Shown: positions 1 to 11,900 of the stretch, in pieces | Layout of the letters: every line of letters begins with the position of its first letter | Position numbering within the stretch: the stretch's first letter is position 1 | Assembly: GCA_036850595.1 (NCBI GenBank) | Contig: CM072166.1 | Coordinates: forward strand, 19,322,756 to 19,386,755 | DNA: 64,000 nucleotides | Direction: 5' to 3' | DNA from: Rhyacichthys aspro | Lineage: Eukaryota > Chordata > Actinopteri > Gobiiformes > Rhyacichthyidae | Program-made: the position numbers and the translations under genes | Notes under the pieces: generated by a model | The model's input: the letters and a program-made list of their open reading frames with translations, nothing else | What the model was told of the DNA's origin: nothing | Databases searched by the model: none

Positions 1-1703
1 GAAAGCCTCTGGATGAACACAACTTCATAAAGACCCACGTTTGTGTTCTCGACACTTCTCCCCTGATGCTTTTGAGTAATTTTTTTCAACCACAACTGCA
101 AAAGGAGCTAACGTGTGCTGGCGGTTATAAACATGGGCTGAAATCAAATACCATACCAACAATTTTCCAGCACAAGGCACCTTAACGGCTCAGACTGACA
201 AGCGTAAACCGCGAGAAAAAACGTAAGAGAGAGTAGATGCTCTTCTACTGGGATGTAATCTAAGAAAACAATCAAACGTTAGCATATTTGTGTGATTTAT
301 AATCTTGAGTCTAGATTGAGTGAGATACACAATAATCTTATCTATATTAAAATACATTTGATCCTGATGTTTACCATTAACAGCGGCTGACAGAAAGGGC
401 AGCTCCTGGCAGCAAACGCTTTCTCTCCAAGTTGGCATTAGCACGAACTGCAGCACAAACACCAGTTATTTTGTCCCACTCTGTCTTCCTAATCCATGTT
501 ATCATTTTCAGGTTTACTTTGAGTGACCTCTACATTATTGTTCTGTCTGTCAGTGCATTCAGGTTCAAATTGGAACAACTGAACTAAAGTTATTGTTTAT
601 TTGTAGCCTACTGCTAGAGGACTGCTATAGGGGAATGAGACCACGGCAGCCTTTACATGTCATTACCCAGAGTGTACTGCAACGTAAACAACAATGGCGG
701 CTACAGAAATTAATTTTTCAAAATTTATAAAAACTAAACAGTGTACAGTATTTTTAAGATCACGTTTTTATAGCTGAAGCACATATATATTACACAAGGT
801 CAATTCCTCCAAGTCGGGGTTCCCTTTAAAGGTTTCTGTTGAGAAAAAATTATGATTAGAACCAGAATAACCAAACAGTTTCTGCTGGGGCCAAACAGTG
901 CAGTGTTAACTAAAAGGTTGAATCAGTCACAGCGTGGATCCCTGAGATGGGAAATTCAGCTAAGGAAGTAAACAATAAGGAAATAAAACTGCCCAGTCAG
1001 ACATGAGCTCTTGTACTCTCAATGTTGGTCACCTCAGAGAGTAGAGGTTACAGTAATGACCTACAGTAGCACAGGACCCCGGCCTCTTTATAAAGGTTAA
1101 GTCTTGGTCTTCAACACAGGTGTCTGGATTTTGCCTCTCCTTCACCAAACTCTGGATAACACAATGAGCCTGGACTTGCTAAAAGGATAAACTGGACTCT
1201 CGAAGTCGTCTCTTGGTCTCCACACGTTCTAGTCTTTGGCATGACTTGGTAAGGTGTGGTTCTAGGCAGGACAGTAGCATCTGAGGTTATCTGAGCCATG
1301 GTCCACACCGGTGGATGTTTATCACAGCCCTGCAGCCAGTGTTACTGGTCTCACCAGTGCTGGCTTCAAGAGTACGGTGAGTGTGAAGAACAAAAAAGAT
1401 GAACAACAAAGAAGTACTTTTGAGACATGGCGAACATCTTTCTCCTGCAGAATGAATAAGTCTCTTTTAAACGGCCACATGCTGTGGAAAGAGGCTCTCC
1501 TTGAGACAATTTCACAGTGGAAGACAAGCCACAGCAGATTTTGCCATTTTAAGGTGTGCTTGGTCAAAGTGGTCCCAGCCGTCCCACTGGTGGTAACGGG
1601 TTAAATGGCTTAAGGGCAAAGCAGTAGGCAAAGACACCAATAAGTGCAGGACACTGTGATTCAAGGCCCAAGGAAAGACTCAGCAACTTCAATAGTAGCA
1701 AAA
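1..1703. other. adgra1 3' flank, no recognised gene
   Basis: This stretch lies downstream of the adgra1 stop and probably includes its 3'UTR. I see only short chance frames. The bases near 605-830 (ending in a TTTAAAGG-type motif) look repeat-like but were not classified. Confidence 0.4.
596..601 (-). terminator. possible adgra1 polyadenylation signal (AATAAA)
   Basis: This is the hexamer in the minus-strand sense 1.1 kb after the adgra1 stop. It would give a 3'UTR of about 1.1 kb. No downstream GU-rich element was verified, so it is only a candidate. Confidence 0.25.
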
Positions 1704-2991
1704 CTATACAGTAGTCTCGTTCTTCCAGGGGCCAGTCCGTATGTTTCCTGTGGAGTCTGAACCAAACAGTCCGTCTTCTTGCAAACTCTGGTTCCGGCCG
1801 ATGGCTGCTCGGCGGGTCATGGTGGCGTGTTGCCGTGGAAGAGTGTTTCTGGGAAAGCCTTTTTGCTCCACTTCTACACAGAGGTGGTTCTGCTTCTCAG
1901 TGGTCTGCAGCGAGCAGCTGTAGGGGTCTGAGCAGGACGGTGCAGTGTAGGGCTCTGGTTTCTCACAGCATGTGTCAGCAGAGCCGAACTTGTGCCACTG
2001 GCAGGAGTTTGGCCCATTCGAGGGCAGCAGGAGGCTTTTACAGGACGTGATGCTGTCAGCCATGTTGTGGGAGTAGCTGTGGCAGGATGTGACGGAGTCT
2101 TGTCTCTGCACCAGCTGGCTGGGGCCGGGCAGCTGCAGATCCAGGAGAGAAGGGGGCATCAGCGGGCTGTCCATGCTGGTGGAGTTAAAGTGACAGCGGT
2201 AATCCTGCAGACAGGGCCGTGGACGGTTAAAGGAGCGGGACTTGGTGCGGTCTGTAAGGCAGCTGTGCATGGGCACGGAGGTCTGCAGGGGCTCATCTGG
2301 GAGCGCGTGTGTATGAGGGGGTGGCGGGGCATCCGGAGTCAGGACGGCCACGCAGCACTGAGATGTGTGATTGGGCGTGGGGCTCGGGGGAAGAGGGCTA
2401 GCTTTGTGGTAGGTGGTCTGCATGATGGGGGCCAAGCAGGAGCTGAGCTGGCAGTGCGGCTGATGGACCTCTGGCCTGTGGCTTGGGATGGTCCCATCCT
2501 CAGCCTTGGACATGGAAGGGCAGCAGGCCCACCAGCGATGCCATACGTCGTCTCGTTTGGCACAGTGCTGGATGAGCAGGAAGAGGCCTAGGGTGACGCA
2601 GAAGGCCCCATACAGGCAGCTGAAGACCATATCCAGGAAGTGACCCAGCGTCACGGCCAGTGCCCCCAGAGCCCATGTGCACAGGAAAAGGAGAAGAGTG
2701 AAGCTTGTGGCCCTCAGCTGGGATTTAAAGGAGTGCTCGTTGGCCAGCACTGAAACGCTTGGAACAAACGACAGAGGGTCTCCCTCAGTCCCCCCAGACT
2801 CTTTGGGACAGTCATGGTAGCTGGACAACTGCTGCTGATGCTCCTCACTCAGCACATGCAGCTCGTACTTCCTCTCAGGGTGGCGCTTAAGCTGGATGTA
2901 TGAGCACAATAGGTACATGCACATGACCAATACCACCAGGGTCAGAGGGGCGTAGAAGGCCCCAAGACTGGGCTCCCATGCCATCCAGCAA
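1704..2991 (-). CDS. adgra1: adgra1 last coding exon (TM5-TM7 and cytoplasmic tail)
   Basis: The acceptor TTTTCTCAG precedes base 2991, which completes a split Tyr codon. The following CWMAWEPSLGAFY is the ECL2-TM5 signature. TM5 runs at about 10-28 of the exon, with TM6 and TM7 around VTLGHFLDMVFSCLYGAFC. About 270 residues of Ser/Pro/His-rich tail follow, ending ETTV and a stop at 1704-1706. Long open frames on the opposite strand (1741-2591) are shadows of this exon. Confidence 0.95.
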
Positions 2992-5900
2992 CTGAGAAAA
3001 CACAGACATTTATTTCACTTGCCACTTGTCTGTTCATAAAAGCTATAAAAGGCTGTTAATAACGTGTAATAATAATAATAATAATGCAGTGCGATGTAAC
3101 AGTGAAGTGACAGATCCATCCAAACAGTCACTTACTATAGAGCACCGTCTCTGCTGCCGTAGTTCTCCATTCCAAACCCTGCTGTCACTCCCACAATGAT
3201 CAGGGGGACTCCATCACTCACAATGTAGAATCTGCAATCCATACCACACCTCTTCTGTTTCTTTCTTTTTTTTTTTTAATGGAATTCTTTTCATTAAGTA
3301 AACCAACTCTAAAATAGACCACTCACTGTATTTGAGCACTGATGAAAATAATTTTAAGCTCTTCTTAATTTTCTCTCCAAAAGATGAACTAATGTTTTTA
3401 AGATATTATTTGCAGTGAAGAGGCCATACTTATTCACAGTTCTGTTTATTAAATTCATTCTTACCTAAGAATGGTGGGTTTAGAGCGGGTCTGGGCCATG
3501 CGAGTCCGGTCTGGATCCTTCAGAGGGTCTTTGGACACATCTTTATAAATGTTTCTAGCTGTAAACATCAGCCACAACAAAGTGGACAGAGAGGCATAGT
3601 GCAGAACAATGCCAACCTGACAAAGACAGAGCAGAGTATTCCTATGAATATAAATGTGCATTAGTTCATAACAAGAAGGTATTGACAGGGCAGATATCAT
3701 GCTTTATTGTGCTTTACATTGCTGGCTCACTGGACTGTCCAACTGGAAGAGCACCTAATGAGCTTCTAAATGAGCACAGGCATGAAGTGAACCGGACCAT
3801 GGTCCACACATAAGTCCACTGGACTGTGGAGCTGTTTGGAGCAGTCATCTATGGCGTATTTTACTGTTACTATTCCTGTAACAGTCTGCACACCCCCCTG
3901 CCTGGTATTTATCAAAAGATAATGGGAACTTTAATATGACTTAATGATAATTCAGACATGGAGGTATAGTAACCAGCGCCATGGAAGAGAGCTATTTTTG
4001 ACTGTTAGAAGTAGTAGCATGTAGTAGTGACAATGCAGATTATAGATTCAATAGTTAATACAAGGTAATACAAACAAATACATGTATATGTATAATACCT
4101 TCAGTGACTAAATAAAAAAATCAGTAAATAAAAGAAAATCTAAAAAGATACCCAGATTGAAAACAAGACTGCTGATGATGGCAAAGAGTTTAAGAGCCCT
4201 CACAGCTTCAGGATGAACATTATGAATTACTTTGTGCCATCGACTTGTTTTAATAATTTAGAGTGACAACCCAGAGTTGGGACCAGGACACAGAATCACA
4301 GTCTTACACACTTCTCTGTTACACTCTCTGTTAAGCCACATGTAAATTAGAAAAGCAATGCTGTCACTCCAGCTCTGATGAGTCTGTGAGGGCCTGGAAA
4401 AACTAACCTTGCGCTGCAGCTGGATTCTCGCGAGATTTGGGAGTTTCCCAAACTCTTGTAAATCCATCTTGTATTGCTCCAAGCAAACTACTTGAGTCAG
4501 ACTCACCGGACTCTTTTGACCAATGATGTTGCAGCACTAACTGGTAGAGGCGGGTTTTTAATTTGAAGAAAGCAACAAGCGCTCTCTTCTCCTCTTTGTT
4601 ATCAACATGGCTACGCTGAAAGCCATTAGCGTTGATGCTGCTATTGAATCAGTTTTATCAGAAATAGAGAGTATTTCTTCTTTGAAATAAGAGCAAAGAG
4701 TGGCACGTCATATCGTTGCTGTGATTGGTTAAAGAAACCTCATGGAGGCGGATACTACTCGGTACTTTATCCAATCAACACCAAGTTTTTGACAGAAGGC
4801 GCCTCCCTTTTGAAAACACTTTCAACGGGAGCCTTCCCAGATGGTACTGCGAAATAGACTATGATCTGTGGAGCAGTTCTATCTGGCAGAGTCAGGTTAT
4901 GGAAAAACAGTCTTTTACCTTTTAAGCAAGCCCTGCATAAGGCTTGAACCAAGTATTATTCTACACTGCTAGTAGAATAATTTTTCTGTTCAGCACTGTA
5001 GCTAGCCTTTAACTCTTAGCTGCAATGATTTTCTTCAGTTATTTAAAAAAACAAAATAACTACAATAAGGGATAAAAAAAAAAAAAATCAAATCCTCTCC
5101 ACTATTAGCCCAGAGAAGGTTAGTGCCGGGGTGCACAGTAGCAGAGTGGTTAGTCACTGCAAGAAGGTCGTGCAAGAAGGTCGTGAGTTCAAATCCCGGG
5201 CCGACCCAAAAACATCGTTGGCTGATTGTAGCCAACCCAAAACATCATTGGCTAACTCTGGTCTTTCTGTGAGGAGTCTGTCCTCCCCGTGTCACCGTGG
5301 GTTCTCTCCGGGATCACCGTCCAAAGACATGCATGTATAGGTGAATTGGTGACTCTAAAGTGCCCCTAGTGGATGAATGTGAGAGTGAATGGTTGTCTGT
5401 CAATGTATGTCTAAGTGTCAGCCCTGTGACTGTACCCCGCCTAAGGCCCAAAGCAGCTGGGATAGGCTCCAGCCACCCGCGACCCCACAAGTGGGATAAG
5501 CGGTAGAAGATGAATGAATGAATGAATGAAGGTTAGTGCCCTATCAGTAGAAGCCCCAATTATGTTAGACTGCTTCACCCTTGTACACTTAGCTCAATCA
5601 TTATGCCCTCTAAAACATCAATCAGTATCTTAGACCCAATCCCTTCCAAACTCTTTAAAGAGATATTCCCCTCAATTAATGAAACTATTTTGTAATATAA
5701 TAAACATTTCTTTGGAAACAAGTTATGCTCCCCAGTTCTTTAAATCTGCATTGATTATAAGCCTCTTTTGAGAAAAAAAAAACAAAAAAAAAAACACCCT
5801 CAATCCAGGCACCTTAGAAAACTTATGTAATCTCCCTTTTATTTTAAAAATATTCAAAAAGTTGTAGTTAACCTGCAGAATAATAACTTATTTAAAGATT

Positions 5901-8900
5901 TTCAGGCAGGGTTTAGACTGCACCACAGCACAGAAACCACTTGTATAAAACTCACCAATGATCTGTTAGTAGCTTCCGACATTGGTATTAGAGGACCATC
6001 TCTCTTCTTGATTAAGTATTATTTAACAAACAGACACTAATTTGTTATTACAAAAAATCATCAGCATGTACAGTAATTAGCCTGGAGTACCTCAAGGCTA
6101 GGTACTTGGTCCCATACTCTTTACATTATACATGCTCCCCTTGGGCAATATAATCAGAAAGCACAGTATTAATTTCCATTGTTATCCCAATCACACTCTG
6201 TTGTATTTATTGATTAAACGTGTTTGTGGAGGTTCTAGGTCATCCAGGACATTTCAAGAAAAGGTTTTTCTGGCAAGGCATCTGGACATAAGTTTTAGGT
6301 GAAGACGTTTCATCCCTCATCCAAGGGTCAATTCTGAGTTCAACTGGAACAGAGCTGAGATATTTATCCCTCAGAGGGAGGGATTTAGCCTGAGACTACT
6401 GTGATTGGACAAGACTGGTATTATAGTCGTTAAGAGTTGAATGAGCAGTGTGGGAGCTGGTGGGGGAGTCGTTAGGCTCCTGTGAACCATTAGCGCACTT
6501 GCTGCCTTCTGTTTTGTGGCAATTTTTATTGTGATACTGTGCTATATAAATAAAATTTAATTGAATAGAACAAACAGCTTAGACAGAAGAGCTAGGGCAC
6601 AACAGAAGCATTAAGCAAATTAAAAAACAGTGAGAGCACAGCTCAGATCAAAGGCCAACATGATGGGTTATGTGGCTACTCTGATGGCTAAGCTCCACAA
6701 GTGACTAATGAGTTGACTACAGCGTCTAAGTTTGCAAAGCGATGAGAGAGGACTCGAGAACAACTTGCAGGACCTAGCAGACTCACACAAGTTCTGAAAT
6801 TGCTTACAGATTTGAGAATATAATCCTAGATCCCAGCTGCGTCAGAAAAACAACTTACTATTTGGCACACAAAGGGCAGGTTGATCTGATTGATGCCCCC
6901 TGCGAAGACTCCAAATGTGAGTCCAGTGTGGAACAGGAAGTTGAGCAGCGTGTGCCAGCCGTTTCTGTTGATGCGGATCACACTGCAGACAGGACAGAGC
7001 AGAGGGTCACAAACATCCATCCTCAGAGACAGGCTGCAGAGCTCAGGGGCCTTACCTGTGGTGCAAAATGTAGGTGACGATGGAGACCAGCAGACACAGC
7101 AGCATGACAGCAGTGCAGGCATACACCACTGGGTGCAGGTAGTCCCCGGGGTATGGCGGGAATGACAGCACCTTCTTCAGATCCTGTCCACAATAAAGGG
7201 TAACTGTAAATGTTTAGGGACGCACACCAAACATTTTATCACATTTCTAAAGCACACAACACTGAAATGAAAAGACTGTGAGCAAAAGTTTAGTGTCCAG
7301 ATGGTCCTCTGTTCCTCTGTCAACACTTGTACTGTAGCTTAGGTTTGGACTATTTTGAATACATTGGAGAGGCTTTTCATTTATTGAGTTAGCACAAATC
7401 ACAGAGCATTGGTATGCTTTATTCATACCTATAGGGAAATTAATTTAACCATCATGTAGTGGCACGGAGCAACACCAGACCATCCCCACATCTGATCCAG
7501 GACCTTGTGTATAATTGTGTACATGTTTTTCAGGTAACCTTATAGTGTCTGTGTGATTTGTTAACAAAACAAAATGCTCCCTTAATGTTGTGAGCCAAAC
7601 ATGTTTGCCCTAAATGCTACTGCCAACAGTGTTACCAGTGGAGCCATCCACATTCATTACATTGGTCACAGCAGCCTCGTAAGGCCTAGAGACGTGCTGC
7701 TCGAGGCTCGTAGTGGGCTGCTTCTAAAGCTCTGCACAATTACTGTAGAGCAGCAGGGAAATACAACAAAACATTCATGTACAGCAACAAAATATTCTAC
7801 AAACAACTGAAGGGCTGGTTCAGAGTAAGATACAGACAAATTAAGACACATGGAGCTGCTCTTAGTTGCATTATTGTATCTGTGAACAGATTAATCACAC
7901 TACAGCTTTTTTTCAAAACAGCTATCAGCGGCTTGGCGAAACAGTGGGGTCAACAAGTCAACATTTGGACACAATGACGTACATCAATGCAAGACAGAGC
8001 AGTAGAATAGTGACATATTTAAGAAAGTCGCAAAACAAATTTTAGAAGAGGGTTATGTTTGTTTAACAAATCATTTTTGCAACCAATAAAAACATTTTCA
8101 TGTTCATTTTCCTTAAATAAAATGAAAAGTAAAGGTAAAAGTAAGGGGAAGAATTGGGATAGGGCCTCAGGCTGATCTCTGTGTCACAGACCATCGGACA
8201 GTAAGGAACAAAAACAGAAAGGTTTAAAGCAAGTGACTTGTTAGTGCATCATACTGTGCTACACACAGGCTCATATTGGCTACACTGCAAACTACACTTT
8301 AGCTCTCTGTTGACAACAAGCTACTTTCTGAACAACAGTAAAAAAAGGCAAAGAGCTCAACATCACCTAATGTGTGCTCGCTGCTCTGTGAGGTCCTGAG
8401 TGTGTGCGTCTGTGAGTGTGCACAGCTCTGCTGTGGTCTCTGCAGAGAGTGGTGACAGAGTAGAGAGGGGCACAGCAGGGACATTTAGCAGGGTAAAATA
8501 AACACATTTTTGTGATTGGTGGGTGATCGGCCAATAATTTTTTCAGTGATCGTGATCAACCTCAAAAATCTCGACTGGGGCACCCTCAGTCTTATTTATA
8601 TAGAAATATATTATAATTTTTATTTTTCCTAAGGCACCTTTAAGGTTTGCATATGGACTAAATTCAAGAAAAAAATTATCCTGGTCTAGTGCAAACTTGT
8701 TCTCAATATGTGTTGCACTTACATCACGGTCTTAAAATATCTCAGTGAACATCATTAAACATGTAAAGCACACAGGACTTTAAGTGCTGTCTGCATCATG
8801 AACCCAGACAAACAAAGCTACTGTGTAACCTAGGAGCAGTGGCGGGCCGTGCATTTCACGCTTAGGCCTTCAGTGACGTCCCACTCATAGTTGCTCGTCT

Positions 8901-11900
8901 GTAAATGACGGACAAACCCTTTTCCTTGCTGGGACAGGCTAGCAAGCACAGCACAGACCTCTTCTCACTATATCCAGCTTTTCGTGGAAGGCCTGTCTTG
9001 AAAATGGCGTGGAAAGTATATCTGCAACCAGATCAATCTCTTCTCCTCCTTCGACCATTATGGGTTAAAAATACAGCGATAGCTGTTGGATCTCCGGGTT
9101 TAGTTCAATATTCTGCAAATTGCCACCTTTCAGGCTGGAGCAAGTGCTTATCCAATCACAGGATGCATACACGTCCAGTTTAACGTAAAACCTTCTAGCT
9201 GGCCTTGGTCTGTCAAATCGAGATCTGATTGGCTATTGTAACTGACTGTGTCCGTTCACTTACAGTGCACAGGGACCTGCTCTGTTTATTCTGAAGGTCT
9301 TTCATTAGCCTGACAACACAAGCTAGCTGAAATATAATTGGATAAAAACTCTACCATAATAAACAACATTGGAAGACACTCAACTAAGTGGATATAATAT
9401 GACATAAAGATAACAGAGAATAGAGAATAATTTTGTTTACATATTTATGAAAATAAAATAAAATAAATTTATTTTTCTGAGCATGTTAAGGCCAGCAGAG
9501 AAGGCCTTGCTGGCCTTGACGGCCCACCACTGCCTAGGAGCCATTTACTGGATAAACCCCTTAACTTTCAATCTGCCAGAAGAAGGCTGGTTGCGTGCAC
9601 CGCACAAGAGAAATGACCTCCTAATGCAAGAAAAGAGGCCGAGGAGGCTATCCAAAAACAATAGGCGGCCTCTGGGTGGCATTCAGAAGCAACATGGGGG
9701 CATACCCCTTGATAAACGTTTCCACATAGAGGCTGTGAAACAACACAACAGCCTGCTGAATGGCAGCCGCAAGAACTCCTGAAGTGGGCATGGTCCAGTC
9801 CAACTCAGATTTTGGACATGCCAGGAGGGGCCATAGGTCCTCCAGTGGTATCCGGGTGAGACCTGGGAAGGGTCTGGTACTTCCCAGAGCCATAATAAAT
9901 GTCAAGAGCCTCAGCATCTGCCCCTTTAAGAGCAGGGCTTTACAGAAGAGGCAATGCGTTATTCTCTGTAAAAAAAAAAAAAAAGCTTTTGTAAGAGCTG
10001 AAGATTCTTTGTGACTATTTTCCCCTCCTATCTATTTGACCTCATCACATGGTATACTCTGTTGAGGCTTTTAAAAGCATATTGAAATATTTATTTCACC
10101 AAACCTATGGCAATTAATGGTCGGGCTTTGTAGTTGGTGTGTTTGGTGGTGGTCAGAGAGGCCAAACATGACTTCCCCAGGGCAGCTGTGGCTACAGAGA
10201 TAGTGTACCACCACCAGTGTGTGACTGTGAAGTGAAAGAATAATCAGACTCAGTTGTAAAGTGCTGTGAGTGCCTTGAAAAATGCTATATAATAAATCTA
10301 ATGGATTGGATTTTTAATCCTGGTTTATTTTTGCAGGATAACCATTTTAGTTTACTCGTCCCACCAAGGACATCTTTACGGGAGACCACTGTGTTAGTGT
10401 CTGTTTTATCTGATTTAAAAGCGTGGCAAAATATTCATTTTCTGAGGTTTAAGACTCATGCTTTGTCATTTATTGGAAAGAATTAACTCTTGTCTATGTT
10501 CAGTTTGTAGCTGTTCACTTTGTAGCAATGAAATTAATATGTAGCTACAGGGCACATGGAAGTGATTCATTTGGATTAGAGATATAGGTCAGAGGTTTTT
10601 TACGTAGAGACACTGTATTCCACAGTGACGGGGTTCTTAATCCAACACAACAAAATAGCGTAGTTGAAAAAACAATCTTCAGTTATTTATTGTCCCTCCC
10701 AAGGTACAAAATAGTAGCCTGGCCAGCCAGACCGACTTTCTCATTGTATTACATACAGAGAAAGTTAGTCTGGGATCGCCCAATCTGCCCCTGATTTCTG
10801 CTCCGGCGCTTTCTTTCAGATTCTCAGATTTTTCTGACAAAAACAACAGAAGTCATTCACCGTCACCTAAGCATCTTCTCTCTCGAGCCATGCTGCTGTA
10901 CGCTGTGGTTTGTTGACAACTAGAATAAGTTTCGCTTTCCTTACGTCACATCCGTGGCTTCTCTGATTGGTTTACTCAGCGAGCGTTAGTTCTACCCATG
11001 GTCCTGCCTTGAAATCCTGTTTAAATCCAGCGATCCCAGACTAACTTTCTCTGTATGTAATACAATGAGAAAGTCGGTCTGGCTGGCCAGGCTAACAAAA
11101 TAGAGCTCAGCAACAAAATAGCGGGAAAAAATAGTATTTACAAAATTTACAATATTTACAATTTCAGCAATAACAAAAATACTCACCAATTCAGTTTAGT
11201 TCATCAGAGGCTCTGTGTCACCTTTGCTGTAACAAGCCCTGGCACACACTACCCCCATGAAAGAGAAAGGCCTTCTTTTAAACACTGAGGCCCCTCCCCT
11301 CAGGTAATTAACACGGAAAATTGGCCATATCTACACAATAACAACATTCTTACTTTAAATAATTATGAAAAATACTTAAAAATACAAGCACCAAAATACT
11401 TGTACTTTTATGCCCCCAAAATGGCTAGAACAAATAATAAAATAAATCAGTGCAAAAATGGCACTTTTGTGGTGACGTCACCATGACGTCCCAGGCGCAC
11501 ATCCCACGCATGACGCAATTTCGCTAACTGATAAACTACGGAATGAAAGCGGTTTAAAGGTGGCCAAGTGTGCACCCATGACTACTGCGATGGATGACAG
11601 ACCGTAAAATGACTGGGGAATGGAGCAAACGGCCGGTAGACAGGGGAAATGAACAAACAGGTAAGTGGTGAGTGTGTATGTATGTGCGTGTGTGCATGCT
11701 TTGGTTAGCAACATAATGTTCCTACAAATGTGCAGCACTATTGCCAAGGGCTCTATTGCCAGATCAAAGAGCATGGGGCTCAGTGGGAAAATCTGTCAGG
11801 TGCCATGATATAATTTGAAAATTTGAGTTGAGAATTAGAACAGATCTTTGCAGTGGGTTGGAAGGATTATTTTGATCCATGAAATAAAGGTGGGCCCAAA

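Larger units (their letters stand above)
4335..6225 (+). mobile_element. L2/CR1-type LINE copy, split by two insertions
   Basis: Segments 4335-4403, 4909-5114 and 5541-6225 align in order with the L2 copy at 18.7-20.9 kb (shared GCCTGGAAAAAC, GACCCAATCCCTTCCAAACT and others). They cover the link between endonuclease and RT and part of the RT. The copy is degenerate with many stops. The gaps are filled by a 496-bp inverted-repeat element and by a SINE. Confidence 0.75.

Noticed and set aside
1741..2591. Long plus-strand open frames opposite the last adgra1 exon
   Set aside because: Shadow of the GC-rich coding exon on the minus strand; no recognisable protein and no splice context.
5131..5175. 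tRNA-like A/B boxes as a tRNA gene
   Set aside because: No cloverleaf or acceptor stem; it is the head of a SINE with target duplications.
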